Shown in pieces: positions 24,394 to 32,431 of a DNA stretch of 64,000 nucleotides. The stretch is from the NCBI GenBank assembly GCA_036499825.1, contig DASYCZ010000015.1:1-64000 (forward strand), read 5' to 3'. Both the position numbers and the translations under genes were made by a program. This DNA comes from Paradevosia sp036499825 (GTDB taxonomy: Bacteria > Pseudomonadota > Alphaproteobacteria > Rhizobiales > Devosiaceae). The notes under the pieces are model-generated. The model was not told where the DNA came from. It saw only the letters and a program-made list of their open reading frames with translations, and searched no databases. Positions within the stretch are counted from its first letter, which is position 1, and each line of letters opens with the position of its first letter.

Positions 24394-25760
24394 GCGGCAA
24401 GCGTTTCGTCGGCGTCATCGATATCGGCAAGACCAACGCCAAGGTGGCGGTCGTCGATCTCGACCAGCGCATCGAAGTGGCGGTGCGCACCACGCCCAAT
24501 GTGGTGCTGCGCGATGGGCCTTATCCGCATTTCGACGTCGAGGGCCTGTGGGCCTTCATCTGCAAATCCATCGCCGAACTCGATGCCGAGCAGCCGCTGG
24601 AGGCGCTGAGCGTCACCACGCATGGCGCCTCGGCGGCGCTGATCGACGCGGCGGGCAACCTGGCCATGCCGGTGCTCGACTATGAATATGCGGGGCCAGA
24701 CGAATTCGACGCGGACTATGCGCAGGTGCGGCCCGATTTCACCGAGAGCTTCACGCCGCCCCTGCCGGGCGGGCTCAACCTCGGCAAGCAGATCTTCTGG
24801 CAGGCGCGGAAATTTCCCGAAGCCTTCGCCAACACCAAATGGATCCTGCCCTATCCCCAGTATTGGAGTTTCCGGCTGACCGGGGTGGTGGCTTCCGAGA
24901 TCACTTCGCTGGGCTGCCATACCGATCTGTGGAGCTTCGATACCGATCTTTATTCATCGCTGGTTCTGGCCGAAGGCTGGATCGACAAGATGCCGGAAGT
25001 CCGGCCCGCCGCCGACGCGCTGGGGCCCATCCGGCCGGAACTGGCCGAAAAGCTCGGCCTGCGGCCCGGCCTGCCGGTCTATTCGGGAATCCATGACTCC
25101 AACGCCTCCCTGCTGCCGCACGTCCTCAGCCGCGAGCCGCCCTTTGCGGTCATCTCCACCGGCACCTGGGTGATCGCGGCGGCGCCGGGCGGCGACATGA
25201 TGCATCTCGATCCGACCCGTGATTGCCTCGCCAATATCGATGCGCTCGGACACGCCGTACCATCGGCCCGCTTCATGGGCGGCCGCGAGTTCTCGCTGAC
25301 CACCGGCGGGCAGGTGCTGCGCCCCTCGGCCGAGGCGATCCAGCGCGTCCTGGCTGAAGAGATTTTCCTGTTGCCCTCTGTCGTCGAAGGCTCCGGCCCC
25401 TACCCGCAGCGGCATGCCCGATGGAGCCATCCGGAAAGCGCGCTCGATGCCGAAAGCAAATATGTGGCGGTGTCGTTCTATCTGGCCCTGATGACGGCCG
25501 AATGCCTGGCGCTGGCCGGGGCCGAAGGCGAGATCGTGGTCGAAGGCCCGTTCGCCGCCAACACCACGTATCTGGCCATGCTGGAAGCGGCGGCCTGCCG
25601 CCCGGTTTCGGCCAGCCGCGACAGCACCACCGGCACCGCCATCGGCGCCGCCATGCTGGCAAGGATGGAACGCGGCAAGGCGCCCCAGCCGGAACCGCTG
25701 GAAGCCGATACCGACATGATGCGCTATGCCTGGCGCTGGCGGCAGGCGCTGAGCGCCTGA
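24390..25760 (+). CDS. rhaK: Rhamnulokinase RhaK (FGGY family)
   Basis: Phosphorylates L-rhamnulose to rhamnulose 1-phosphate, the substrate of RhaD. In R. leguminosarum the kinase is also reported to be needed for rhamnose transport. The 456-residue protein has FGGY-kinase features: N-terminal phosphate loop VGVIDIGKTNAKVAVVD, TTHGASAALIDAAGN, the catalytic-Asp region YSGIHDSNASLLPH, STGTWVIAAAPGG and VVEGPFAANTTYLAMLEAAA. The start is GTG 24390, overlapping the rhaQ stop. It ends the operon. In R. leguminosarum a mutarotase gene (rhaU) lies before rhaK; here it is absent. Confidence 0.9.
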   Translation: MSGKRFVGVIDIGKTNAKVAVVDLDQRIEVAVRTTPNVVLRDGPYPHFDVEGLWAFICKSIAELDAEQPLEALSVTTHGASAALIDAAGNLAMPVLDYEYAGPDEFDADYAQVRPDFTESFTPPLPGGLNLGKQIFWQARKFPEAFANTKWILPYPQYWSFRLTGVVASEITSLGCHTDLWSFDTDLYSSLVLAEGWIDKMPEVRPAADALGPIRPELAEKLGLRPGLPVYSGIHDSNASLLPHVLSREPPFAVISTGTWVIAAAPGGDMMHLDPTRDCLANIDALGHAVPSARFMGGREFSLTTGGQVLRPSAEAIQRVLAEEIFLLPSVVEGSGPYPQRHARWSHPESALDAESKYVAVSFYLALMTAECLALAGAEGEIVVEGPFAANTTYLAMLEAAACRPVSASRDSTTGTAIGAAMLARMERGKAPQPEPLEADTDMMRYAWRWRQALSA

Positions 25761-25855
25761 GGCAGGCACGGTACCGCGATCGTTATCGGCTGGGTCGTTG
25801 ACTTCGCCGGCGCGCAAGGCGTTAAACCCCTTATTTCCTACAAGGGTAAAACGCT

Positions 25856-26401
25856 TTGACCATTGCCGACACCGCCTTGCTGCTGATGGATTTCCAGGAC
25901 GAAATCACCAGCAATTACAGTACGACCGATATCATCCCCAAGACCGCAGCCGTGCTGGCGGCGGCGCGGAAGGCGGGCCTGCCCGTCTTCTTCGTGGTCG
26001 TCGGCTTCCGGCCCGGCTATCCGGAGATCAGCCCCAGCAACAAGTCGTTCTCGGCGCTCAAGCAATCGGGCCGGCTGGTCGACGCCAAGGTCATCGCCGA
26101 GCTGCAGCCACGCGCCAGCGAGCCGGTGATCACCAAGCGCCGCGTCTCCGCTTTCGCCGGCAGCGATCTCGAAGTGGTGCTGCGCAGCCACGGCATCAGG
26201 CACATCGTGCTGGGCGGCATCGCCACCAGCGGCGTGGTGCTGTCGACGACGCGCCTGGCGGCCGACATGGACTACCAGATCACCATCCTGGCCGACTGCT
26301 GCGCCGACAATGACGCCGAAGTGCACCGGGTGCTGCTGGAAAAGATCCTGCCGCGCCAGGCGACGGTGATCACCAGTGAGGAATTCCTGGCGACGCTTTG
26401 A
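25856..26401 (+). CDS. Isochorismatase-fold hydrolase-like protein lacking the catalytic Cys
   Basis: A 181-residue member of the isochorismatase/nicotinamidase superfamily. The triad Asp (D12 in LLLMDFQDE) and Lys (K93 in VITKRRVSAFAGSDL) are present. At the nucleophile loop, where active enzymes have T-x-x-C-V, this protein reads T-S-G-V-V (T123 to V127). That loop is GGIATSGVVLSTTRLAADMDY. A subfamily with this loop exists among proteins annotated as cysteine hydrolases, so it is probably not a recent mutation, and the reaction is unknown. The start is TTG 25856, with AAGGG upstream. That site can pair with CCCTT about 20 bases earlier, so translation may be structure-controlled. It lies 95 bases after rhaK. 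Confidence 0.82.
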   Translation: MTIADTALLLMDFQDEITSNYSTTDIIPKTAAVLAAARKAGLPVFFVVVGFRPGYPEISPSNKSFSALKQSGRLVDAKVIAELQPRASEPVITKRRVSAFAGSDLEVVLRSHGIRHIVLGGIATSGVVLSTTRLAADMDYQITILADCCADNDAEVHRVLLEKILPRQATVITSEEFLATL

Positions 26402-26459
26402 GGGTGGTTGTCGAGGCTAATCAGGCAAGGTTGAGTTTGGGCGGCGCGGTGTTGCAAGG

Positions 26460-26513
26460 TGCCCCACCGCACCCTTAATCCTTTCCCTGGGAGGGGATTA
26501 AGGGGGGAGCAAC
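26460..26513. repeat. Short C/G-rich inverted repeat (diverged family A)
   Basis: CCCTTAATCCTTTCCCTGGG and GGGGATTAAGGGGGGAG pair around a small loop: TTAATCC/GGATTAA with flanking CCC/GGG. The element lies between the convergent isochorismatase-fold and asparaginase-fold genes and could terminate both. No second arm set is visible, so it is a single-hairpin, diverged relative of the longer repeats. Confidence 0.5.
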
Positions 26514-26583
26514 ACGCACCGCACTATCCCGCGCCTTTCTCTTCACGCTCTCTGCATTGGGTTTTCGACGAAGAACGCCCCAA

Positions 26584-27576
26584 CTAATAGGTCTGGAACA
26601 TACGCGCGATCTCGGTGGGGTCGGTGGTGCGGGTCAGGGCCAGGGCCAGCAGCAGCCGGGCCTTTTGGGGGTTGAGGTTGTCGGCCGGGATGAAGCCCTG
26701 CTCGCGCGATTTCTTGCCGCCATGCACGATGCCGCTGCCGACGCGGGTCGATTGCAGCACCACGACGCCTGCCTCGCGGGCCCTAACCAGAGCTTCGGCC
26801 TGTTCGGGGGTGGGGCTGCCGGGTGCGAAGCCGGCCGAGACGATGCCCCGGGCGCCGGCTGCAACGAACGCCTCGATAGCGGCGCCATCGGCGCCCGCAT
26901 AGCTGTAGACGATATCGACCCGTGGCAGCTCGTCCAGCGCCGCGATATCGAATTCGGTATCCGGGGCGCTCTTGCGGATGGCGTTGCGATAATAGGCGAC
27001 CACCGGTCCATCCACATAGCCGAGCATGCCGAAATCCGGCGCCCTGAAGGTCTGCAGCCGGAACGTGGCGGTCTTGGTGACTTCACGCGCCGCATGGATT
27101 TCGTCATTGAGCAGCACCAGAACGCCGCGCCCGCGCGATTCCGGAGCGGCGGCGACGCGCACGGCGTTGACGAAGTTCATTTTCGCATCGCTCGATAGCC
27201 CGCTCAGCGGCCGCTGCGAGCCCACCACCACCACCGGAATATCGATCTTGAGCGTCAGATTGAGGAAATAGGCGGTCTCCTCCAGCGTCGCCGTGCCATG
27301 GCCGATGACGATGCCGCCCAGATCCGGGTGTTGGGCTACGAGTTCGGCGCACAGTTTCACCAGGGCCCGCCAATCCTTGTAGGCGATGGAAAAACTCAGC
27401 ACCTGCGTGAACTTGACGGCAAAGACATCGGCCACCGCCAGCGCCTCGGGAATGGCGGCGAGGATTTCGGCGGCATCGAGCCTGTGCTGCTGGGCGCCGT
27501 AATCGACGATGTCGAGGGCATCGAGCCCCAGCGACGACATGGTGCCGCCCGTACCGATGAAGGCGATTTTCTGCAT
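26584..27576 (-). CDS. Asparaginase-fold amidohydrolase with altered active site
   Basis: A 330-residue protein of the type I/II asparaginase family. The N-terminal Thr loop is FIGTGGTMSS (T12). The second catalytic block is IGHGTATLEETAYFL: T95 is kept, but the Asp that follows it in E. coli enzymes (HGTDT, D90) is Ala96. The Lys of the E. coli TKTNTT motif is kept (EVTKTATF, K168). The substitution suggests lower or different activity. Similar HGTA variants exist in Rhizobiales homologues as I recall them. No signal peptide, so it is cytoplasmic. The start is ATG 27576, with GAGGGA upstream. A LysR-type gene ends 151 bases upstream on the same strand. Confidence 0.85.
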   Translation of the reverse strand: MQKIAFIGTGGTMSSLGLDALDIVDYGAQQHRLDAAEILAAIPEALAVADVFAVKFTQVLSFSIAYKDWRALVKLCAELVAQHPDLGGIVIGHGTATLEETAYFLNLTLKIDIPVVVVGSQRPLSGLSSDAKMNFVNAVRVAAAPESRGRGVLVLLNDEIHAAREVTKTATFRLQTFRAPDFGMLGYVDGPVVAYYRNAIRKSAPDTEFDIAALDELPRVDIVYSYAGADGAAIEAFVAAGARGIVSAGFAPGSPTPEQAEALVRAREAGVVVLQSTRVGSGIVHGGKKSREQGFIPADNLNPQKARLLLALALTRTTDPTEIARMFQTY

Positions 27577-27727
27577 GCTGTTCCCTCTGGCCAGCGGCCA
27601 TCCATGATGAACCCGAATCCAAGCGCCGCAACATAGTCGCAGTCGAAAATTTTGGCGCGCCGGGATCCGCGGAAAATCGGCGGGACGGTGAGGTTTTGCG
27701 GGCTGTCGGGCTGATGGGTGCTGCGGT

Positions 27728-28645
27728 TCAGGCCAGGCGCACGTGGCGGCTGGATGGTACCTGTCGGAACAGCCAGTCCTTGAACTTGTTGACGGCGCCC
27801 GGCACCTGCCGCCAGGGCGACACCAGATAATAGGGACTACGGACCGGATAGGCCTCGGCGATCTGAACCAGTTCGCCACGCTGCAACGCGGCCTCGACGA
27901 GAATGGAGCGGCCAAGCAGCGCGCCCATGCCGGCCTTGGCGGCCTCGATGGCGGAGCCGGCCTGGTTGAAGCGCAGCCCACTCGTGATGGTGTTGCGCGC
28001 AATGCCGTATTCGCGAAGATACCGATCCCAATCAGGATACTGGCCGCTGAAATCGCCCCGATTGCGATCGACATGGATGAGCGGCAACTCCCGCAGCGAA
28101 TCGAGAGCAAGCGCCCCATGGGTCTGGGCCAGCAGCGGCGAGCAGACGGGGATGATCTCTTCCTCCATCAGCGGCTCGATGCGGCGGTCGAGCGCCGTCT
28201 GCCAGTTGCAGATCCACAGGTTCGCGGTTTCCGCTTCGATGGCTGCACGCTCAACGAAGGTGGTCACCGACACATCGATCTCGGGCGCATCGCGGACGAA
28301 ATTGTGGATGCGCGGCATCAGCCAGAGCGAGGCGACCGAGGCGGATGCCCCGATCATGACGCGTTCGCGCACCTGCTTGGGCTCGCGCAGCGTCATCAGC
28401 GCATCGTCGATCAGATCGAGGGCATGGGTGAGCTTGCCGAGGCAAGCCCGCGAATCGGGCGTCAGTTCCAGGCGGCTGTTCTTGCGCAGGAACAGCTTGA
28501 ACTGCAGGAAATCCTCGAGCAGCCTGATCTGGTGACTGACGGCGGTGGGCGTGACACAGAGTTCATCGGCGGCCCGGACCAGGCTCTGGTACCGCGCAGC
28601 TGCCTCGAACGCCCGGACGGCATTCAACGGAACACGTCGTCTCAT
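27728..28645 (-). CDS. LysR family transcriptional regulator (GcvA-like)
   Basis: A 305-residue regulator. The winged helix is RRVPLNAVRAFEAAARYQSLVRAADELCVTPTAVSHQIRLLED, close to the GcvA/AmpR subgroup. The C-terminal LysR substrate domain follows (VMIGASASVASLWLMPRIHNFVRDAPEIDVSV, RFNQAGSAIEAAKAGMGALLGRSILV). It is divergent from a DHA2 efflux pump, with a 333-base AT-richer gap holding palindromes that could be its operators. It is also upstream of the asparaginase-fold gene on the same strand. Which gene it regulates cannot be decided. The divergent pump is the more usual target. Confidence 0.88.
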   Translation of the reverse strand: MRRRVPLNAVRAFEAAARYQSLVRAADELCVTPTAVSHQIRLLEDFLQFKLFLRKNSRLELTPDSRACLGKLTHALDLIDDALMTLREPKQVRERVMIGASASVASLWLMPRIHNFVRDAPEIDVSVTTFVERAAIEAETANLWICNWQTALDRRIEPLMEEEIIPVCSPLLAQTHGALALDSLRELPLIHVDRNRGDFSGQYPDWDRYLREYGIARNTITSGLRFNQAGSAIEAAKAGMGALLGRSILVEAALQRGELVQIAEAYPVRSPYYLVSPWRQVPGAVNKFKDWLFRQVPSSRHVRLA

Positions 28646-28737
28646 CCCAAAACCCCGTTGCTACGCTTCCTCCCAGGACGCAGCAAATCACTGAAGCCAG
28701 CGGCAAACAAGTAAAAAGCCTATAAATGCGACAAACT

Positions 28738-28768
28738 GCCTATATGCATAAAATATAGGCATAATGCC
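28738..28768. promoter_or_regulatory. Palindromic sites between LysR and DHA2 pump genes
   Basis: GCCTATAT (28738-28745) and ATATAGGC (28753-28760) are perfect inverted repeats around 7 bases. GGCAT-A-ATGCC (28758-28768) follows directly and overlaps the first. A similar half, GCCTATAAATGC, lies about 20 bases upstream. The 28646-28978 gap is AT-richer than its surroundings, and I see no gene in it. Confidence 0.5.
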
Positions 28769-28978
28769 TCAAATAGTGAACTCCTCCAGTCGGTGCTTTC
28801 TGGCCGCAGCATGAGAAATGTTCACCGGAACGCGCTACACTTCGGCCTGCGTATAAGAATTCTCGGCCCATTCACGCGAAAAGTAATTTGATCCCGCGAG
28901 CGGTCGCGACGATGGTGGCCGCGTTCAAATCAACCGGTCCGGCCGCCCTCCGGCGTCGCCGGCTTGGGGAAGTCGCAT

Positions 28979-30397
28979 ATGTCTCAATCGCCAGGACGGC
29001 GGCCCAGCGAAGCCCTTCGGATCACCATCGCCTTCATCGTCTCCTGCGCCTTTCTGATGCAGGGCATCGATTCGACGCTCCTGACGGTGACGATCCCGAC
29101 CCTGGCGCGCAGCCTCGATGTGGATCCGCTTTCGCTGCACCTGGCCATCACCGCCTATCTGCTCAGCCTGGCGGTGTTCATGCCGGTCAGCGGCTGGTTC
29201 GCCGACCGGTTCGGGGCGCGCAACGTTTTCATCTGGTCCCTGGTCGTCTTCACCGTCGGCTCGATCTTTTGCGGCATGGCGCCCAATCTCGAAATCCTGG
29301 TGGCGGCGCGCGTCGTGCAGGGCCTGGGCGGCGCCATGATGACGCCGGTCGGGCGCCTGATCGTTTTGCGTACCTTCGGGCCCGGTCGCACGCTCGACGC
29401 CATGACCTATCTGACGCTGCCGGTACTGATCGGGCCGCTGCTGGGGCCGTTGCTCGGCGCCACCATCATCAGCTTCACGTCGTGGCGCTGGATTTTCTAC
29501 GTCAACGTCCCGGTCTGCGCGATCACGATCCTGTTGGCCCTGGTGTTCATCGACCGGGACGAGAAAGTGACGGAGCGGGCCCGGTTCGACTTTGGCGGGT
29601 TCGTCGTTGCCGGTATCTGCCTGTTGCTGTTCCAGCTCGGCGTCGAAACGCTGGGCGAGCGCAGTGCGGGCCTGTGGGTCACCCCGGCGCTGTTCGCCGG
29701 CTCCGTCGCCGTATTCCTGTTCTATCTGTGGCATGCGCGGCGCGTCGAAAATCCGGCGCTGGAGCTGTCGCTATTCGCGACCCGGCCATTCGCCGTGGGG
29801 GTCATCGCCGGCGGCATCGGCCGGGTGGGGCTCAACTCCACCTCATTCCTGCTGCCGCTGATGCTGCAGCTCGGCTTCGGCCTGCCGCCGCTCCATGCCG
29901 CGGCCTATTCGGCAATCTCGGTGGTGGGCTCGGTCGGCGCCAAGCCGTTCCTGCGCCGCTGTCTCAGGACCTTCGGCTTTGCGGGCACCATCTCGGCGCT
30001 GGTGATTGGCGGATCGGCGCTGATGGCCGGCATGTCGCTGTTCGCCCGGGGCGTCCCGATCATGTTCCTGGTGCTCTACGTCATCGTGCTCGGCGCCATC
30101 CGCACCATGCACTTCAACTCGGTCAATACGCTCACCTATTCGCGCGTGCCCGACAGGTTGCTGAGCCGCAGCGTCGCCACGGGCGGCGTCTTCCAGCAAT
30201 TGTCGATGGGGCTGGGCGTTTCACTCAGCGCCGCGGTCTTGTCGATGATCGTGCCGGAAGGCGGCATTCCGACGCTCACGGACTTTTCCATCGCCTATCT
30301 GGTAATGGCCGCGATCCCACTGCTCTCCATTCCGGTGCTGCTGATGCTGAAGGAAAAGCAGCGCGGGGAAGAGGATGCGGCCGCCAAGGCAGTGTGA
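28979..30397 (+). CDS. DHA2 (EmrB/QacA type) multidrug MFS transporter
   Basis: Inner-membrane proton-driven efflux pump, 472 residues, about 14 hydrophobic segments. Motifs of the drug:H+ antiporter-2 group are visible: LMQGIDSTLLTVTIPTLARSL (motif D1-like), GWFADRFGARNVFIWSLVVFTVGS (motif A), LVAARVVQGLGGAMMTPVGRL (motif B) and LLGPLLGATIISFTSWRWIFYVNVP (motif C). The start is ATG 28979, with GGGGA upstream. A TTG 15 bases earlier is less likely. It is divergent from the LysR gene and likely regulated by it. The substrate is unknown. Confidence 0.88.
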   Translation: MSQSPGRRPSEALRITIAFIVSCAFLMQGIDSTLLTVTIPTLARSLDVDPLSLHLAITAYLLSLAVFMPVSGWFADRFGARNVFIWSLVVFTVGSIFCGMAPNLEILVAARVVQGLGGAMMTPVGRLIVLRTFGPGRTLDAMTYLTLPVLIGPLLGPLLGATIISFTSWRWIFYVNVPVCAITILLALVFIDRDEKVTERARFDFGGFVVAGICLLLFQLGVETLGERSAGLWVTPALFAGSVAVFLFYLWHARRVENPALELSLFATRPFAVGVIAGGIGRVGLNSTSFLLPLMLQLGFGLPPLHAAAYSAISVVGSVGAKPFLRRCLRTFGFAGTISALVIGGSALMAGMSLFARGVPIMFLVLYVIVLGAIRTMHFNSVNTLTYSRVPDRLLSRSVATGGVFQQLSMGLGVSLSAAVLSMIVPEGGIPTLTDFSIAYLVMAAIPLLSIPVLLMLKEKQRGEEDAAAKAV

Positions 30398-30509
30398 GGG
30401 GGCAACATAGCCAGGTGCCTGTTGCTCCACCCCGCACGGCGCCGGGCACAGGCAGAGTTCTGCGGATCGGCGCCAGATATCCTGCCGCGCCATCCGGGTC
30501 GGATGACGC

Positions 30510-30734
30510 TTAAAGTTCCTCGAAGCCTTCGTCGGTGGCGACGATTTCGGTGGCGGCCAGGCGCGCCGCCTCAACGGTCTCGAAGGTGTGTCCGTCGATG
30601 CCGAAGACCGGGAACTTCACGGCAAGGAAGCGGAACCCCTCGGGGTGCGGCACGACGACGCCGAGCGGCTCGCCGCTCACTTCGATGACGATCGGCTTCT
30701 GGGTATTGGACTTGGAGAAATTGGGCTGTTGCAT
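30510..30734 (-). CDS. 74-residue conserved-looking hypothetical protein
   Basis: Small soluble protein (MQQPNFSKSNTQKPIVIEVS, then GEPLGVVVPHPEGFRFLAVKFPVFGIDGHTFETVEAARLAATEIV). The alternation of beta strands and one helix suggests a compact alpha/beta fold. Composition and codon use look like a real gene, and ATG 30734 has GGAG 9 bases upstream. I have seen closely similar short proteins only as hypothetical entries. Its stop lies 112 bases from the convergent DHA2 gene. No function can be proposed. Confidence 0.65.
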   Translation of the reverse strand: MQQPNFSKSNTQKPIVIEVSGEPLGVVVPHPEGFRFLAVKFPVFGIDGHTFETVEAARLAATEIVATDEGFEEL

Positions 30735-31252
30735 AAGAGCAGACTCCACACGCGCGCACTCTCGGGGAGGTCGCGGGGCTTATACGGAAGTTGTGAGACG
30801 ATCGCGTGACTGAGAAAACGTCACATTCGATGGTATCGGCTACACCATACCGCGCCCGTAATTCGGGCCTGGAGTTTGCCTACCAGCACAACGTGTCGGT
30901 GAACTGACAAAGATTTCATGTTCTGCCTCCCGTCTTGCTGCGTGGCTTATATCGACGTTCAAGATGGCCAATTCAAGGCCCTGAATCGTACGACTTTTCG
31001 GCTTTTTCGACCACGCGCATCATAACGCCCAAAAGCCCCCTCCGGCGAGGCGCTTTCTTGCGGCGCCGGGGGCTCAAGGGGAAGATTTTCACCGATACCG
31101 ACCCTAAAGCCGGAAAAGCCTGCCGGGGTTCCGGGGCGCCCTATTAGACGAAAGAAGGTATTGTGCCGCCATCAGCCTGCCGCGAAATCGATTGCAGTTA
31201 TGCGGCGGTCGCGGCAGCTCCTTTTGGGCAGCGCACCTGACGGGAGAATACG
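30735..31252. other. 518-base intergenic region
   Basis: Gap between the divergent small gene at 30734 and the LacI-type gene at 31253. I see no convincing protein frame. Short open frames, such as 30935-31147 on the plus strand, have no ribosome binding site and unusual composition. The notable element is a strong minus-strand terminator-like hairpin at 31031-31074, with no gene immediately upstream of it on that strand. Confidence 0.5.
31031..31074 (-). terminator. Orphan terminator-like hairpin
   Basis: On the minus strand AGCCCCC (31074-31068) pairs with GGGGGCT (31040-31034), with an inner GGCG/CGCC stem offset by a three-base bulge. The stem is followed by TTTT. No annotated gene ends just before it on that strand. 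It may end a small RNA transcribed leftward from the LacI gene's promoter region. Confidence 0.5.
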
Positions 31253-32296
31253 GTGTCCGATATTGATACGCGCGCGCCCAAGCGGGCCAAACGCGGGGTG
31301 CCGCCTTCCGGCAAGCCCACCCTCAGGACCATCGCGGAGATGACGGGCCTCGCCATCACGACGATTTCGCGGGCGCTCAACAACGCCCCGGAACTGAGCC
31401 AGGATACGCGCGAGCGCGTGCAGCGCATCGCCGCCGAAATCGGGTATCTGCCGGATCGCGCCGCGCTCAGGCTGAAGACCGGGCGCACCAATGTGGTGTC
31501 GCTGATCCTCGATCCCCATGACGAAATCCTCGGCTTCGGCCAGTCGATGGTGAACGGGCTGACCGAGGCGCTGCGCAACACGCCCTACCACCTCGTCATC
31601 ACGCCGAATTTCCGCAATGTCGAGCCGATCGACCCGGTCCGGCACATCATGCGCAACCGCATGGCCGACGGCATCATCTTCTCGCGCACCGAGCCGCAGG
31701 ACGAGCGGGTAAAGCTTTGCCTAGAAGCCAACTTCCCGTTCGTGTCGCATGGCCGCACCGAGCTGGCCGAACCGCATGCCTATGTGGACTATGACAACAG
31801 CGCCTTCGCCTACCAGGCCGCCAAGCGCCTCATCGCCAAGGGCCGCAAGAAGCTGACCATCGTGCTGCCGCCGCCGCAGTTCACCTTCGGCAACCATCTG
31901 CGCGAGGGGTTCCTCACCGCCGTCCGCGAGGCCGGGGTGGCGTATGAATTGCCCACCGCGACGCTCGACAATACCGCCGACGAGATTCGCCGCGCGGTGA
32001 TCGCAAGGCTGCGGCAGCCGGATGCGCCGGACGGCTACGTCTGTTCGGGCGATGCCGCCGCGCTGGCGGTGATGGCGGGCATCACCGATGCGGGCAAATC
32101 CATCGGGCAGGATATCGACGTGGTGGCCAAGCAGACCTCGATCATCTTCGCGCAGGTGCGCCCCAAGGTCGACGCCATCTACGAGGATACGGCGCTGGCC
32201 GGCGAAAAGATGGGCAAGCTGCTGCTGCGCCGCATTGCGGGCGAGGCTCCCGAAACCCTGCAATGGCTGGACCGGCCGACGACCGACTGGCGCTAG
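31253..32296 (+). CDS. LacI family transcriptional regulator
   Basis: A 347-residue regulator with an N-terminal helix-turn-helix (TLRTIAEMTGLAITTISRALNNAPELSQDTRERVQRIAAEIGY) and hinge (LPDRAALRLKTGRTNVVSLIL). The periplasmic-binding-protein-like sensor follows (MADGIIFSRTEPQDERVKLCLEANFPFVSHGRTE, YVDYDNSAFAYQAAKRLIAKG, TIVLPPPQFTFGNHLREGF). It most likely senses a sugar. The start is GTG 31253, with GGGAG upstream. No sugar genes lie beside it: downstream is the convergent ABC-F gene, upstream a small unrelated gene. The target is therefore elsewhere or unknown. Its TAG stop lies in the start of a family B repeat. Confidence 0.88.
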   Translation: MSDIDTRAPKRAKRGVPPSGKPTLRTIAEMTGLAITTISRALNNAPELSQDTRERVQRIAAEIGYLPDRAALRLKTGRTNVVSLILDPHDEILGFGQSMVNGLTEALRNTPYHLVITPNFRNVEPIDPVRHIMRNRMADGIIFSRTEPQDERVKLCLEANFPFVSHGRTELAEPHAYVDYDNSAFAYQAAKRLIAKGRKKLTIVLPPPQFTFGNHLREGFLTAVREAGVAYELPTATLDNTADEIRRAVIARLRQPDAPDGYVCSGDAAALAVMAGITDAGKSIGQDIDVVAKQTSIIFAQVRPKVDAIYEDTALAGEKMGKLLLRRIAGEAPETLQWLDRPTTDWR

Positions 32297-32399
32297 AGCG
32301 CTTCACGTTTTGATTGCATCAAAACGAACGCTCTAAGGCCTTGTTTTGGCGCGTTTTCGAGTTGGAAAAGTGGCATCCACTTTTCCTGAAAACGCTCTA
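32294..32399. repeat. Family B two-hairpin repeat, copy 1
   Basis: About 106 bases between convergent genes. Hairpin 1 is CGTTTTGAT (32306-32314)/ATCAAAACG (32318-32326) with loop TGC. Hairpin 2 is GGAAAAGTGG (32364-32373)/CCACTTTTCC (32377-32386) with loop CAT. The ends are TAGAGCG and ACGCTCTA, inverted copies. The leading TAG is the stop codon of the LacI gene. It matches copy 2 at 40650-40754 almost base for base. Confidence 0.88.
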
Positions 32400-32431
32400 T
32401 GGCGTTTCCAACAGGAAACGCGATCCCTGCT

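Noticed and set aside
30935..31147. 70-codon plus-strand frame before the LacI gene
   Set aside because: It lacks a ribosome binding site, has basic low-complexity composition and runs through the terminator-like hairpin. I do not consider it coding.
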